From contig BBDW01000013.1 in the NCBI GenBank assembly GCA_001312505.1, positions 1 through 64,000 on the forward strand: a DNA stretch of 64,000 nucleotides, given 5' to 3'. The notes beneath the pieces were generated by a model that worked only from the letters and a program-made list of their open reading frames with translations, did no database searches and was not told the DNA's origin. Positions 17,409 to 26,769 of this stretch are shown here, in pieces (positions within the stretch are counted from its first letter, which is position 1; each line of letters begins with the position of its first letter). The position numbers and the translations under genes are program-made. The stretch is from Mediterraneibacter faecis JCM 15917 (GTDB taxonomy: Bacteria > Bacillota > Clostridia > Lachnospirales > Lachnospiraceae).

Positions 17409-17863
17409 AAATTCTGATTGTCAGTGATACACACGGAAGACACCAGGCACTGGACCGCGCATTAGAAGAGGCTGGGAAAATTGATATGTTTATCCATCTT
17501 GGAGATGTAGAAGGTGGAGAAGACTATCTGGAGGCTGTCGTAGAGTGTGAGAAGCATATTATAAGAGGAAATAACGACTTTTTTACAGAACTTCCGAGAG
17601 AAGAGGAGTTTGAGATTGGTCCTTATCATGCATTTATTACCCATGGACATTATTATTATGTGTCCATGGGGATGGAAACTATCATAGAAGAGGGCAGATC
17701 AAGAGGTGCGGATCTCGTAATGTTTGGTCATACACATCGTCCTTTCTTTCTTCAGAAGGATGGAATGACAATTTTAAACCCGGGAAGTCTATCTTTTCCA
17801 CGTCAGGAGGGAAGACGAGGCAGCTATATGATCATGGAAGTCAATGGGGGGACGGAAAATTGA
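17405..17863 (+). CDS. YfcE/MJ0936-family metallophosphoesterase
   Basis: Two-metal phosphodiesterase of 152 residues. The full metallophosphatase motif series is present: SDTHGR at residues 7-12, GDVEGG, RGNND, THGH and GHTH, ending with NPGSLSFPR. Family members hydrolyse model phosphodiesters; the physiological substrate is uncertain. Overlaps rdgB by four bases, an arrangement common in Clostridia. Confidence 0.93.
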   Translation: MKILIVSDTHGRHQALDRALEEAGKIDMFIHLGDVEGGEDYLEAVVECEKHIIRGNNDFFTELPREEEFEIGPYHAFITHGHYYYVSMGMETIIEEGRSRGADLVMFGHTHRPFFLQKDGMTILNPGSLSFPRQEGRRGSYMIMEVNGGTEN

Positions 17864-17996
17864 GTTTTGAGCAAAAATATCTATAATTGTTTTAATTATC
17901 AGAAAACTAAAACAAAAGAAACAATTTGCACACTCTTCTTGTGAAAAACAGGTAAAAAAACAGTCGTAAAAAAGTAAAAAAACTTTAAAAAACCTG

Positions 17997-18025
17997 TTGA
18001 CTTTCTGAGAAACATGCCATATAAT
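17997..18025 (+). promoter_or_regulatory. Promoter of the second tRNA cluster
   Basis: TTGACT, 17-nt spacer and a perfect TATAAT, about 70 bases upstream of tRNA-Pro. The 230 bases between the phosphoesterase gene and the tRNAs hold nothing else recognisable. Confidence 0.85.
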
Positions 18026-18096
18026 ATATCTTGTCGCTGCGGGAGATACGAAAGAAACACAAAACCGCAGGGGGGGCAAGGAAATAAAACTGATAT

Positions 18097-18173
18097 CGGG
18101 GGGGTGTGGCTCAGCTTGGCTAGAGCGCTGGTTTGGGACCAGGAGGTCGCAGGTTCGAATCCTGTCACCCCGA
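18097..18173 (+). tRNA. tRNA-Pro (TGG)
   Basis: Anticodon TGG. The 3' arm CACCCCG requires a 5' arm CGGGGTG, but the sequence has CGGGGGGGTG: exactly three surplus G. Confidence 0.95.
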
Positions 18174-18180
18174 TCATCCT

Positions 18181-18251
18181 GCGGGTGTAGTTCAATGGTA
18201 GAACACCAGCCTTCCAAGCTGGATACGTGGGTTCGATTCCCATCACCCGCT
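18181..18251 (+). tRNA. tRNA-Gly (TCC)
   Basis: Acceptor GCGGGTG pairs with CACCCGC. Anticodon TCC in CAGCCTTCCAAGCTG. Only seven bases separate it from tRNA-Pro. Confidence 0.95.
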
Positions 18252-18288
18252 TCTCGTTTGAAAACGAGAGGTTCTCATTAAGAGAAAT

Positions 18289-18362
18289 GAGTCTGTAGCT
18301 CAGCTGGATAGAGCAACGGCCTTCTAAGCCGTAGGTCGAGGGTTCGAATCCCCCCAGGCTCG
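18289..18362 (+). tRNA. tRNA-Arg (TCT)
   Basis: Acceptor GAGTCTG pairs with CAGGCTC. Anticodon TCT. The T-stem 3' side reads CCCCC opposite GAGGG, where CCCTC would pair, so one base is probably wrong. Confidence 0.93.
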
Positions 18363-18368
18363 TTTTAT

Positions 18369-18443
18369 GGTGGGTATGGTGCAGTTGGTTAGCGCGCCAG
18401 ATTGTGGTTCTGGATATCGCCGGTTCGAGTCCGGCTATCCACC
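18369..18443 (+). tRNA. tRNA-His (GTG)
   Basis: Anticodon GTG. The extra 5' G (position -1) faces C73, the histidine identity element. Acceptor GTGGGTA pairs with TATCCAC. Confidence 0.95.
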
Positions 18444-18496
18444 TTTTTCTTTAAATATTCCAACTGGCCGTGCAGTGTCAGATATGAAGTCTTCGA

Positions 18497-18567
18497 TGGC
18501 TATCGCCAAGCGGTAAGGCACAGGACTTTGACTCCTGCATTCGCTGGTTCGAATCCAGCTAGCCCAG
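18497..18567 (+). tRNA. tRNA-Gln (TTG)
   Basis: Anticodon TTG in CAGGACTTTGACTCCTG. The 3' arm TAGCCCA needs TGGGCTA at the 5' end, but TGGCTA is present: one G is missing. Confidence 0.93.
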
Positions 18568-18603
18568 TTATCCTGCTAGCAGGAAAGAAATAAAAATGAA
18601 TAA

Positions 18604-18679
18604 GGGCGTGTAGCTCAGGTGGTAGAGCACTTGACTTTTAATCAAGTTGTCCGGGGGGGTTCGAATCCCCGCACGCTCA
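18604..18679 (+). tRNA. tRNA-Lys (TTT)
   Basis: Anticodon TTT. The T-stem 3' side CCCCG needs CGGGG, but CGGGGGGG is present, again three surplus G. Confidence 0.95.
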
Positions 18680-18682
18680 CTG

Positions 18683-18713
18683 GAACAAGCAAATTGCTTG
18701 TTCTATTTTTTCT
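18683..18713 (+). terminator. Terminator after tRNA-Lys
   Basis: GAACAAGC-AAATT-GCTTGTTC followed by TATTTTTT. Confidence 0.85.
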
Positions 18714-18738
18714 TAATCAATAATTGAATAAGAAATAT

Positions 18739-18819
18739 GCGGATGTGGCGGAATTGGCAGACGCGCCAGATTTAGGTTCTGGTGTTTACGACGTGCAGGT
18801 TCAAGTCCTGTCATCCGCA
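18739..18819 (+). tRNA. tRNA-Leu (TAG)
   Basis: 81-nt type II tRNA. Acceptor GCGGATG pairs with CATCCGC. Anticodon TAG in CCAGATTTAGGTTCTGG. Confidence 0.95.
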
Positions 18820-18831
18820 GTAAATTTTTTT

Positions 18832-18872
18832 CCCGGAAGTGCTGATCAACATTGCACTTTCGGGATTTTTTC
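18832..18872 (+). terminator. Terminator closing the second tRNA cluster
   Basis: CCCGGAAGTGC and GCACTTTCGGG form the stem, followed by ATTTTTTC. Confidence 0.85.
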
Positions 18873-18907
18873 TATCTGAAAACCAGTATGAAAAAAGAAG
18901 CCGCACA

Positions 18908-19588
18908 TTAAAGTGCAAGCTCCTTTTCTTTCTTTTCCCAATCAATAAACATCATAAAGAATGAAATTAATAACAAGAAGGAACAGCCAAGAATTGCCTT
19001 TGTCTGGAACAGCTGGACTGCTGCATTACCGATCACTGCGCCGACAATAAAGCAGGCAATGATTCCGTAATACAGAAGACTTGTATCCAGAAAATGTCGT
19101 TCTTTTGTATGGAAATAGTGGTGCAGGTTCTCTGTTCCACTGCGCAGATTACCGATGCACATTGTAGTTGCGATTCCTTTGCCATGAATCTTGCGAAAAC
19201 TTTCAACCTGAATTCCACAGGCAAAAGAAGTTAACGCATTGGCCGGAAGATTCAATGCTGTTGGGAAGAAACTGACTGCGATCAGGATTAGTGCTTCTGC
19301 CAGAACAGAAATCTGTCTCCAGTGAAGCAGATTTCCTGCCTTAGCCCGGACAACTTCAGCAAGAGCGATTCCAAGTGCAAAGGCGAGTACAGGGAAAAGG
19401 TATTTCAGTGTGTTCTGGAAGTCTCCCTGAGAGAGATGTACCCCCCCAAAGAGAAGCATGTTTCCAGTCTGTGCATTGGCAAATACTTCTCCACGCTCCA
19501 TATAAGAGTAAGCATCCATGAATCCACCGGAAAGTGCAAGAATTGCTCCAAGCCGGATAGATTCAGAAATTTGAAATTTGTGTTTCAT
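18908..19588 (-). CDS. YoaK/DUF1275 family membrane protein
   Basis: About 226 residues with six hydrophobic segments. The DUF1275 signature is clear: LSGGFMDAYSYMERGEVFANAQTGN near the N-terminus and SFACGIQVESFRKIHG with TTMCIGNLRSG in the middle. The start at 19588 is chosen because GAGGTGAT lies seven bases upstream; an in-frame extension to 19675 lacks a ribosome site. The family is a predicted inner-membrane transporter of unknown substrate. Monocistronic between the tRNA cluster and a divergent gene. Confidence 0.88.
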   Translation of the reverse strand: MKHKFQISESIRLGAILALSGGFMDAYSYMERGEVFANAQTGNMLLFGGVHLSQGDFQNTLKYLFPVLAFALGIALAEVVRAKAGNLLHWRQISVLAEALILIAVSFFPTALNLPANALTSFACGIQVESFRKIHGKGIATTMCIGNLRSGTENLHHYFHTKERHFLDTSLLYYGIIACFIVGAVIGNAAVQLFQTKAILGCSFLLLISFFMMFIDWEKKEKELAL

Positions 19589-19773
19589 AGATATCACCTC
19601 ATTTTCGTGTGTAGTACCTACTGTCATGATTGAATTGCTGCTTTCTGGCGGAAAGCAGTAATAATAAGCCATCAATTATTATAAAAGTGACAGTAGTGGC
19701 TGTCAAGATTCTCCGGGTGAGAACTTTATATCAAAAAAGGTAGACAATATGTCGAAAAAAATCGAAAATTCAC

Positions 19774-19802
19774 TTGCACCTCCGGAATAAGTGGTATATA
19801 CT
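19774..19802 (+). promoter_or_regulatory. Promoter of the HPr-like gene
   Basis: TTGCAC, 17-nt spacer and TATACT, about 108 bases before the start codon. Confidence 0.55.
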
Positions 19803-19909
19803 GGTCAAGTATGTTTGAAATTACAGTAATCTGCATTCAGGCATTGTGCAGATTTCTGTGTTGGCTTTTATTATTACTTGTACTCGATAGACAGATGGAG
19901 GTAAAAAAC

Positions 19910-20149
19910 ATGGTAGAAAAGAAAGTGAAGTTTATGTCAGCAGGGCAGATCATGACATTTTGCAACACTTGTCAGAAATTAAAATCAGACGTTGATGTAA
20001 CTGATATGGCAAACAGAAATTATATCATCGATGGTAAATCCCTTATGGGGTTAATGTCTATTAAGCTGGGACTGCCAATGCGTGTAGTTGTGAATGGACA
20101 GGATGAAGAAGAGGCAAATGAATGTTTTTCTAACTATGAGTTTGAATAA
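19910..20149 (+). CDS. HPr-like phosphocarrier-family protein lacking the active-site His
   Basis: 80 residues, begins MVEKKVKFMSAGQIMTFCNT behind a GGAGGT site. The HPr fold pattern is visible: NRNYIIDGKSLMGLMSIKLG corresponds to the HPr regulatory-Ser segment. The histidine normally in the first loop (PxGIHARP) is absent; Cys residues lie in the corresponding region (FCNTCQ). It therefore cannot accept phosphate from enzyme I in the standard way and may act only as a regulator. Such HPr-like proteins are common in Lachnospiraceae. A terminator follows immediately. Confidence 0.75.
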   Translation: MVEKKVKFMSAGQIMTFCNTCQKLKSDVDVTDMANRNYIIDGKSLMGLMSIKLGLPMRVVVNGQDEEEANECFSNYEFE

Positions 20150-20182
20150 TCCTGCCGGAGGCATTCTTGAATAAAAGAAGAG

Positions 20183-20235
20183 ACGGTCAGTCTGTAAATG
20201 AAGTTTTGACACACATTTATAGACTGACCGTTTTG
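20183..20235 (+). terminator. Terminator after the HPr-like gene
   Basis: ACGGTCAGTCTGTAAATG pairs with CATTTATAGACTGACCGT, followed by TTTGTTGTT. Confidence 0.85.
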
Positions 20236-20331
20236 TTGTTCACAATATTGACAAAACTATTTGGTATATTAAAAGGTAATTAAATGTAGAAGTGATCTGG
20301 TACACGCAAATATAAGTTAGGAGAAAAGAAG

Positions 20332-21021
20332 ATGGAAAGAGCAAAAATATTAGTTGTGGATGACGAGAGCAGAATGAGAAAACTTGTGAAGGATTTTCTC
20401 ACAAGAGAAGGGTATATAGTATTAGAAGCCGGAGATGGAATGGAAGCAATGGATCTTTTTTACGAAGATAAAGACATTGCCCTGATCATTTTAGATGTAA
20501 TGATGCCGAAAATGGATGGCTGGCAGGTGTGCCGTGAGGTTCGAGAGACTTCTAAAGTGCCAATCATTATGCTGACAGCGCGTTCTGAGGAGAGAGATGA
20601 GCTGCAGGGATTTGAACTTGGTGTGGACGAATACATTTCTAAGCCATTCAGTCCAAAGATTCTTGTGGCAAGAGTAAATGCGATCCTTCGCAGAACTTTG
20701 GGAGCGGTCGGCAATGATTCGCTGGAGGCAGGCGGTATTACGATTGATAAGTCAGCACATATCGTGAAGATTGATGGAACACCGGTTGAACTTAGTTATA
20801 AAGAATTCGAATTGTTGACCTATTTTATAGAAAATCAGGGAATTGCGCTTTCCAGAGAGAAAATATTGAATAATGTATGGAATTATGATTATTTTGGTGA
20901 TGCAAGAACAATTGATACACATGTGAAGAAACTGAGAAGTAAATTAGGCGATAAGGGCGAATATATCAAAACAATCTGGGGCATGGGATATAAGTTTGAA
21001 GTTCAGAGCACGGAGAAATAA
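20332..21021 (+). CDS. OmpR/PhoB-family response regulator
   Basis: 229 residues. Receiver domain (about 1-118) with acidic VVDDE at the start, the phosphoacceptor Asp in LIILDVMMPKMDG (about residue 53), the Thr in IIMLTAR, and Lys in YISKPF. A winged-helix DNA-binding domain (about 130-225) carries ELSYKEFELLTYF and RTIDTHVKKLRSKLG. It lies five bases upstream of its cognate histidine kinase. The stimulus is unknown. Confidence 0.95.
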   Translation: MERAKILVVDDESRMRKLVKDFLTREGYIVLEAGDGMEAMDLFYEDKDIALIILDVMMPKMDGWQVCREVRETSKVPIIMLTARSEERDELQGFELGVDEYISKPFSPKILVARVNAILRRTLGAVGNDSLEAGGITIDKSAHIVKIDGTPVELSYKEFELLTYFIENQGIALSREKILNNVWNYDYFGDARTIDTHVKKLRSKLGDKGEYIKTIWGMGYKFEVQSTEK

Positions 21022-21026
21022 ATCAG

Positions 21027-22535
21027 ATGAAGAAAGCAAAAAGAGAACTGAAATATACGTTGAGCGGACAGATGACAGCTATTTTTGTTGGACTTCTAGT
21101 GTTTGTTCTGATGTTAGTTTTCATTGTTAATACGGGGTTTCTTGGACGATATTATATGTCTCATAAGCAGAAAGATCTGATTGAGATGTATGAGGAAATG
21201 AGTGAAGCAGTGAACAATGGAAATCTTGGAAATGAGGCAGTGCAGAAGAAATTTGTGGCGGAACTTGAAAAAACGAATATTGATGTCTGCGCGATGGATA
21301 TTTCTGACGATGGAAAGGTTGTATTTACAAATGTAAAGGAAGAAGGTTTCCTGTACAAACAGATGCTCCGTATTTTCTTCCTGAAAGATGATGATCAGGA
21401 AAAGATTCTCAAGCATTCGGATGATTATGTGGTTCGTAAAATCCAGGATCCACAGAGCGGTACGGATTATCTGGAAATGTGGGGGGGGTATTTAAGTGAT
21501 AGTGTGTTTGTCACAATGCGAAGCCCATTGGACAGTATTCGTGAAAGTGCCAATCTTGCCAATCAGTTTCTGATTTATCTTGGAATTTTCGGAATGTTCT
21601 TTGGAGGAATCCTTGTATGGATTTTTTCACGAAGGATTACAAAACAGTGTTGGAACTGGCAAGACTTTCCGAAGATATGGCAAATCTGAATTTTGATGCG
21701 AAGTATACGAGCGGCGGAAAGAATGAGATTGGTGTTCTGGGCGAGAATTTTAATAAAATGTCAGATCAGCTGGAAAAGACAATATCTGAATTGAAGACTG
21801 CGAATAATCAGCTGCAGCAGGACATTGAGCAGAAAGAGAAACTTGAAAATATGAGAAATGAATTTCTTGGAAATGTTTCCCATGAGCTGAAGACGCCGAT
21901 CGCATTGATCCAGGGATATGCCGAAGGGTTAAAAGAAGGAATCAATGACGACCCGGAAAGTACAGAGTTTTACTGTGATGTCATTATTGATGAAGCAGGA
22001 AAGATGAACCGGATGGTCAAGAATCTGCTGACACTGAATCAGTTGGAATTCGGTACAGATGAAGTGGAATTTGAACGGTTTGATATTGTGAAGCTTGTGA
22101 AAGGTGTTATTGCAAGTTGTGATATTCTGATCCAACAGGTTAATGCGAATGTAGATTTTATTGCTGATGAGACAGCTTATGTCTGGGCAGATGAGTTTAA
22201 GACAGAACAGGTTGTACGGAATTATCTTACGAATGCGATTCATCATGTCGGAAATGAGAAGCGGATCGAAGTGAAGATCGTTTCAATGGATGGAAAAGTA
22301 TGTGTTTCCGTCTTTAATAGTGGAAAACCGATTCCAGAAGAGGATGTACCAAAACTGTGGGATAAATTTTATAAAGTGGATAAAGCACATACACGTGAAT
22401 ATGGTGGAAATGGGATTGGACTTTCAATCGTTAAGGCAATCATGGAATCTTTCCATCAGGGGGTACGGCGTGAAAAATTATGACAATGGAGTCGAATTTT
22501 GGTTTGAACTCGACGCAAAGTGTGGTAAAGTATAG
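21027..22535 (+). CDS. Sensor histidine kinase (frameshifted)
   Basis: Membrane kinase of about 502 residues when repaired. A first membrane segment (about 15-37), an extracellular sensor of about 130 residues, a second membrane segment (FLIYLGIFGMFFGGILVWIF) and a HAMP linker are followed by the dimerisation/phosphotransfer motif NVSHELKTPIALIQGYAEG. The ATPase domain contains DKFYKVDKAHTREYGGNGIG. Two breaks occur: near 21645 (SRRITKPVLELARLSE expected, one C missing) and at five G, 22459-22463 (SFHQGYGVKNYDNG expected with four). Paired with the upstream regulator. Confidence 0.92.
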
Positions 22536-22571
22536 AAAATAGATACTAGATTACAGATAAGAGGTAGGCTA

Positions 22572-23180
22572 ATGATAGCAATAATTGATTATGATGCCGG
22601 TAATATCCGCAGTGTTGAGAAAGCATTGCTTGCACTTGGACAGGATGTTATAGTTACAGCGGACAGAGATGAGATCCTTCATGCAGATAAAGTGATTCTT
22701 CCGGGTGTCGGTGCATTTGGAGATGCTATGGAGAAATTAAAACAGTCAGGGCTTGATGAAGTAATCCGCGAGGTTACAGAAAAGGGAACACCATTTCTTG
22801 GAATTTGCCTTGGATTGCAGCTTTTATTTGAGCACAGCGATGAGGCTCCGGGTGTAGAAGGACTTGGAATTCTAAAGGGTGAGATCTTAAGGATACCTGA
22901 TAAAGAAGGATATAAGATTCCCCCCCATATGGGATGGAATTCCCTTCATTTAGAGAATGATGGAAGACTTTTTAAGGGAATCGCTGAGAATTCTTATGTA
23001 TATTTTGTACATTCTTATTATCTGAAAGCAGAAGAGGAACAGATTGTCAAGGCATCAACAGAGTATACAACACATATCCATGCGTCTGTTGAGAAGGACA
23101 ATATTTTCGCATGCCAGTTCCATCCGGAGAAGAGCAGTGATGTAGGACTGAAGATTCTGAAAAACTTTGTAGAGCTGTAG
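22572..23180 (+). CDS. hisH: Imidazole glycerol phosphate synthase, glutaminase subunit
   Basis: Class I glutamine amidotransferase, 202 residues. It supplies ammonia to HisF for closing the imidazole ring in histidine synthesis. Nucleophile Cys in [12 protein letters not shown] (about residue 79) and the His/Glu pair in CQFHPEKSS near 180. IPPHMGWNS shows a Pro doubling at a seven-C run; relatives have a single Pro, so this is probably an artefact. Located 13 bases before hisF; the rest of the his operon is not in the window. Confidence 0.96.
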   Translation: MIAIIDYDAGNIRSVEKALLALGQDVIVTADRDEILHADKVILPGVGAFGDAMEKLKQSGLDEVIREVTEKGTPFLGICLGLQLLFEHSDEAPGVEGLGILKGEILRIPDKEGYKIPPHMGWNSLHLENDGRLFKGIAENSYVYFVHSYYLKAEEEQIVKASTEYTTHIHASVEKDNIFACQFHPEKSSDVGLKILKNFVEL

Positions 23181-23193
23181 GAGGAGTGCGAGA

Positions 23194-23955
23194 ATGTTTA
23201 CAAAAAGAATTATCCCATGTCTGGATGTGAATGCCGGACGTGTTGTAAAAGGTGTGAATTTTGTTGATCTTCAGGATGCCGGAGACCCGGTGGAGATTGC
23301 AAAGGCATATGATAAGGCAGGAGCTGATGAACTTGTATTTCTGGATATCACAGCTTCTTCAGATGATAGAGGAACAGTTGTTGATATGGTACGAAAGGTT
23401 GCGGAATGTGTGTTTATTCCGTTTACTGTCGGCGGAGGAATCCGGACAGTTGATGATTTCCGTGCATTGTTAAGAGAAGGTGCGGATAAGATTTCAATCA
23501 ATTCTTCTGCAATCAACAGACCGGAGCTAATCCGTGAAGCGGCAGAGAAGTTTGGAAGCCAGTGTGTAGTAGTGGCGATTGATGCAAAGAAAAGAGCAGA
23601 CGGAACAGGATGGAATATTTATAAGAACGGTGGACGTCTGGATGTCGGTATCGATGCAGTTGAGTGGGCGAAGAAAGTAGAGTCCCTTGGTGCAGGTGAG
23701 ATCCTTCTGACAAGTATGGACGGTGACGGAACGAAGGCTGGATATGATCTGGAACTGACACGTGCGATTGCTGACAGTGTATCGATTCCTGTAATCGCGT
23801 CCGGTGGAGCCGGAACGTTGGAGCATTTTAAAGAGGCACTGACAGACGGTGGTGCAGATGCGGCACTGGCAGCATCTTTGTTCCATTATAAGGAATTGGA
23901 AATTAAAGAAGTAAAAGAGTATTTAAGAAACGAAGGAATTTCTGTCAGACTGTAG
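23194..23955 (+). CDS. hisF: Imidazole glycerol phosphate synthase, cyclase subunit
   Basis: TIM-barrel cyclase, 253 residues, forms the complex with HisH. It turns PRFAR and ammonia into imidazole glycerol phosphate and AICAR. The catalytic Asp residues sit in [19 protein letters not shown] and [21 protein letters not shown] is the C-terminal phosphate-binding loop. Starts after GGAGGAG, 13 bases downstream of hisH. Confidence 0.97.
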   Translation: MFTKRIIPCLDVNAGRVVKGVNFVDLQDAGDPVEIAKAYDKAGADELVFLDITASSDDRGTVVDMVRKVAECVFIPFTVGGGIRTVDDFRALLREGADKISINSSAINRPELIREAAEKFGSQCVVVAIDAKKRADGTGWNIYKNGGRLDVGIDAVEWAKKVESLGAGEILLTSMDGDGTKAGYDLELTRAIADSVSIPVIASGGAGTLEHFKEALTDGGADAALAASLFHYKELEIKEVKEYLRNEGISVRL

Positions 23956-23992
23956 AGAATGGTTAAGCAGAAAGAAGAGGAGAGCAGGAACT

Positions 23993-24662
23993 ATGAGTGG
24001 TTTGAACGGAGACTGGTATGAGGCATTAAAAGGTGAGTTTTCTAAGCCTTATTATAGGAAATTATTTGAGACGGTAAATGAGGAATACAGGACAAAACTG
24101 ATTTTTCCACCGGCACAGGATATTTTCAATGCATTTCATCTGACTCCGCTGAAGGATGTGAAGGTTGTGATCCTTGGACAGGATCCTTATCATAATAACG
24201 GTCAGGCACATGGATTAAGCTTTTCCGTGCAGAAAGGTGTGGATATCCCGCCGTCACTTGTGAATATCTATAAAGAACTGCATGATGATCTTGGATGCAC
24301 GATTCCAAATCATGGATGCCTGACAAAATGGGCCGAGCAGGGTGTATTAATGTTGAACACTGTGCTGACAGTACGAGCACATCAGGCGAACTCTCACAGA
24401 GGAATCGGATGGGAAGAATTCACAGATGCAGCGATTCTGGCACTGAACAGCCAGGACAGACCGATTGTCTTTATTCTGTGGGGGAGCTCCTGCACAGAGG
24501 AAGAAGAGAATGCTTACGAATCCAAAGCATCTTATTCTGGAAGCACCGCATCCAAGCCCGCTGGCTGCTTACAGAGGTTTCTTTGGAAGCAAGCCATTTA
24601 GTCAGACAAATGCATTTCTGGAGAAGAATGGAATCGAGCCGATTGACTGGCAGATTGAGTAA
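23993..24662 (+). CDS. ung: Uracil-DNA glycosylase (frameshifted)
   Basis: Family 1 uracil-DNA glycosylase that removes uracil from DNA. The water-activating loop [16 protein letters not shown] and the late leucine/histidine loop [18 protein letters not shown] are both present. The frame breaks at five G, 24480-24484; with four G it reads [14 protein letters not shown] and continues, giving about 223 residues, the usual length. Starts 37 bases after hisF. Confidence 0.95.
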
Positions 24663-24682
24663 ATCATAGTAGCAAAGTATTA

Positions 24683-24725
24683 AAAATAGACGTCTGCTGG
24701 CCAAAGCAAGGACGTCTATTTTTTA
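24683..24725 (+). terminator. Terminator after ung
   Basis: AAAATAGACGTC and GACGTCTATTTTTT enclose a 16-base loop. Confidence 0.85.
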
Positions 24726-24807
24726 TGTGTATAATTCAAAATTAAAACAATCAAACTGGCTGTCGTCAGAATAACCATCAATCAAAGAGAAAATGTCTAT
24801 ATTTATA

Positions 24808-24850
24808 TTGACAAAACTAAAAACCTAGTGTACTATCTAACTATAGCACT
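24808..24850 (+). promoter_or_regulatory. Promoter and probable operator of the GntR/ABC operon
   Basis: TTGACA (24808), 17-nt spacer and TACTAT (24831). The -10 region sits in a loose dyad, AGTGTACTAT...CTATAGCACT, which is the usual place for a YtrA-type GntR repressor to bind its own promoter. Confidence 0.65.
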
Positions 24851-24888
24851 GATACAGCAAATGCAAAAAAGATAAATGGAGGAATCAC

Positions 24889-25251
24889 ATGGAATATAAT
24901 TCAGGAAGTCCAATCTATCTTCAGGTGATCAACGAGCTTAAGAAAAAGATGGTAAAGGGCGAGTTGAAACCGGGTGAGAAGATGCCATCGAACAGGGAGC
25001 TTGCAGTTTTGTATAAAGTGAATCAGAACACAGCGGCGAGAATCTACCGGGAGATGGAGATGGCAGGATATTGTTACACGAAGCGTGGAATCGGTACATT
25101 TGTGTCGGAGGAGGAGTATATGTTTGACAATGTGAAGAAGGAGATGGCAGAAGAGCTGTTGAAGAATTTTGTACACGAGATGCGTGATCTTGGCTTTCAG
25201 AAAGGCGAGATTATTGAGCAGATTGCCGATTACGAGGAGGAGCAGAAATAA
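24889..25251 (+). CDS. GntR-family (YtrA subfamily) repressor
   Basis: 120 residues: an N-terminal winged helix of GntR type (PIYLQVINELKKKMVKGEL, then MPSNRELAVLYKVNQNTAARI) and only a short C-terminal helical tail. This is the YtrA subfamily size, which regulates adjacent ABC transporter genes. Its stop overlaps the ATPase start (TAATG), so the genes are coupled. Start follows TGGAGGAAT. Confidence 0.92.
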   Translation: MEYNSGSPIYLQVINELKKKMVKGELKPGEKMPSNRELAVLYKVNQNTAARIYREMEMAGYCYTKRGIGTFVSEEEYMFDNVKKEMAEELLKNFVHEMRDLGFQKGEIIEQIADYEEEQK

Positions 25252-25934
25252 TGTTAGAGTACAGAAATATCACAAAGAAATTCGGGAATAAAGAAGCAGT
25301 TAAAGAGCTTACTTTGAAGTTGAAAAAGGGCACGATTTATGGTCTTCTCGGAGAAAATGGAAGTGGTAAGACGACACTTATGAAGATGGCAGCGGGACTG
25401 ACACAGCCAACAGAGGGAGAGATTTTATTTGAGGGACATCCGCTTAGCTATCAGGACAAAGCATCCATTGCGTATATGTCAACGGAACCATTTTTCTATA
25501 GTTATATGAAGGTAAAAGATGTAGAAGAATATTATGCAGATTTCTTTGAGGATTTTGACAGAGAGCAGTTTAGAAAAACAATTGAACGCCTGGGCTTGAA
25601 TGAAGAGATGAAAGCATCTGCAATGTCAAGCGGAATGAATGCCAAGCTGAAAGCGGCTGCAACATTGGCAAGAAAAGCAGATCTTCTCTTGTTAGATGAG
25701 CCTTTGAACGGTGTGGACTATAAAGCGAGAGAAGAGATCATTGCTTTGATCCTGGAAGAAGCAGATGAGAATCGTACAATGGTGATCTCTACCCATCTGA
25801 TTGAAGAGGTAGAAAGCTTTATTGAGGATGCGATTTTTATAAAAGATGGACAGCTTGTGGATGTCGTGAATGTTGAAACAGAGAGAATGACAACGGGAAA
25901 TTCACTTGCAGAGCTTTATCTGCAGAAGATGTAA
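25251..25934 (+). CDS. ABC transporter ATP-binding protein (YtrB type)
   Basis: 227 residues. Walker A GENGSGKTT at about 35-43 and Walker B LLLLDEPLNGVD. The signature motif is degenerate (MSSGMNAKLK instead of LSGGQ), as in the YtrB and bacitracin-linked groups. Functions with the downstream permease and is controlled by the upstream GntR protein. Such operons often respond to cell-wall-active compounds; the sequence does not specify the substrate. Confidence 0.92.
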   Translation: MLEYRNITKKFGNKEAVKELTLKLKKGTIYGLLGENGSGKTTLMKMAAGLTQPTEGEILFEGHPLSYQDKASIAYMSTEPFFYSYMKVKDVEEYYADFFEDFDREQFRKTIERLGLNEEMKASAMSSGMNAKLKAAATLARKADLLLLDEPLNGVDYKAREEIIALILEEADENRTMVISTHLIEEVESFIEDAIFIKDGQLVDVVNVETERMTTGNSLAELYLQKM

Positions 25935-25947
25935 GGAGGGAGTATCG

Positions 25948-26706
25948 ATGGGAAAATTAATGAAATATGAATGGAAGAAACAGCGGACTTCGAGAATGAT
26001 TGTTATGGTAGCTTTAGCTGTCTGTGTGCTTACATTTCTTGGAGGTATGCTGGTTGAAAAGGATGCATTGATGGGAATCAGTGCAACGCTTTTATTAGTC
26101 GGATCGTATTTTGTAGTGTTCTATATGGGAATTGAGAGTATTCTGATTCTGAACAGAGATTTGAAAACAAAGCAAAGCTATATGATCTGGATGACTCCGA
26201 AATCCGTATGGGAAATTCTTGGAGCAAAATTTGTTGTAGCGATCGCACAGATGTTTTTCGTGTTTGCACTTTATGCGATTGCCGGACTGCTTTGTTTTGT
26301 AGGGACGATCCAGTATGTCGGAGAACTTGGAAATGTATTTGCGATCATAAGAGATAGTTTTATACGAGTGTCAGGCGAAGGGCAGCTGATCGCACAGATT
26401 GTCTGGAATCTTCTCTGCATCTTTGTCGGATGGACAGAGGTTGTGATGGTTGGTTATCTTGCGGTAATCGTTTCTCGAACTATTTTAAGGGATTCAAAAT
26501 ATGCAGGAGGAATCTCAATCGTAGCTTTCTTTGTGATTACATTTATAATAGAAAAGATTTATAATCTGATCAGCAATGTACTTCCGAATGTGGAAGTAGC
26601 AGGAAATTCATTCTTTGGCGTCGGATATCTTGTATACTACATTATAATCTGTGTAGCGGTATTTTTACTTAGTGGATGGATGGCAGATAAGAAGCTTAGT
26701 GTATAA
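25948..26706 (+). CDS. ABC-2 type permease
   Basis: About 252 residues with six hydrophobic stretches (for example MIVMVALAVCVLTFLGGML and VFLLSGWMADKK at the end). Start at 25948 (MGKLMKYEWKKQRTSR) behind AAGGAGGG; an earlier in-frame ATG at 25906 lies within the ATPase gene. Partner of the preceding ATPase. Confidence 0.88.
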   Translation: MGKLMKYEWKKQRTSRMIVMVALAVCVLTFLGGMLVEKDALMGISATLLLVGSYFVVFYMGIESILILNRDLKTKQSYMIWMTPKSVWEILGAKFVVAIAQMFFVFALYAIAGLLCFVGTIQYVGELGNVFAIIRDSFIRVSGEGQLIAQIVWNLLCIFVGWTEVVMVGYLAVIVSRTILRDSKYAGGISIVAFFVITFIIEKIYNLISNVLPNVEVAGNSFFGVGYLVYYIIICVAVFLLSGWMADKKLSV

Positions 26707-26715
26707 GAATAGATA

Positions 26716-26755
26716 GAAAAACACTCCCTGATTTGTGGTGGGGGGGAGTGTTTTC
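26716..26755. terminator. Terminator between ABC permease and pseudouridine synthase
   Basis: AAAACACTCCC pairs with GGGAGTGTTTT. The loop-side G run has seven G where three would pair. It lies between convergent genes. Confidence 0.75.
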
Positions 26756-26769
26756 GCGCATAGTGTTCT

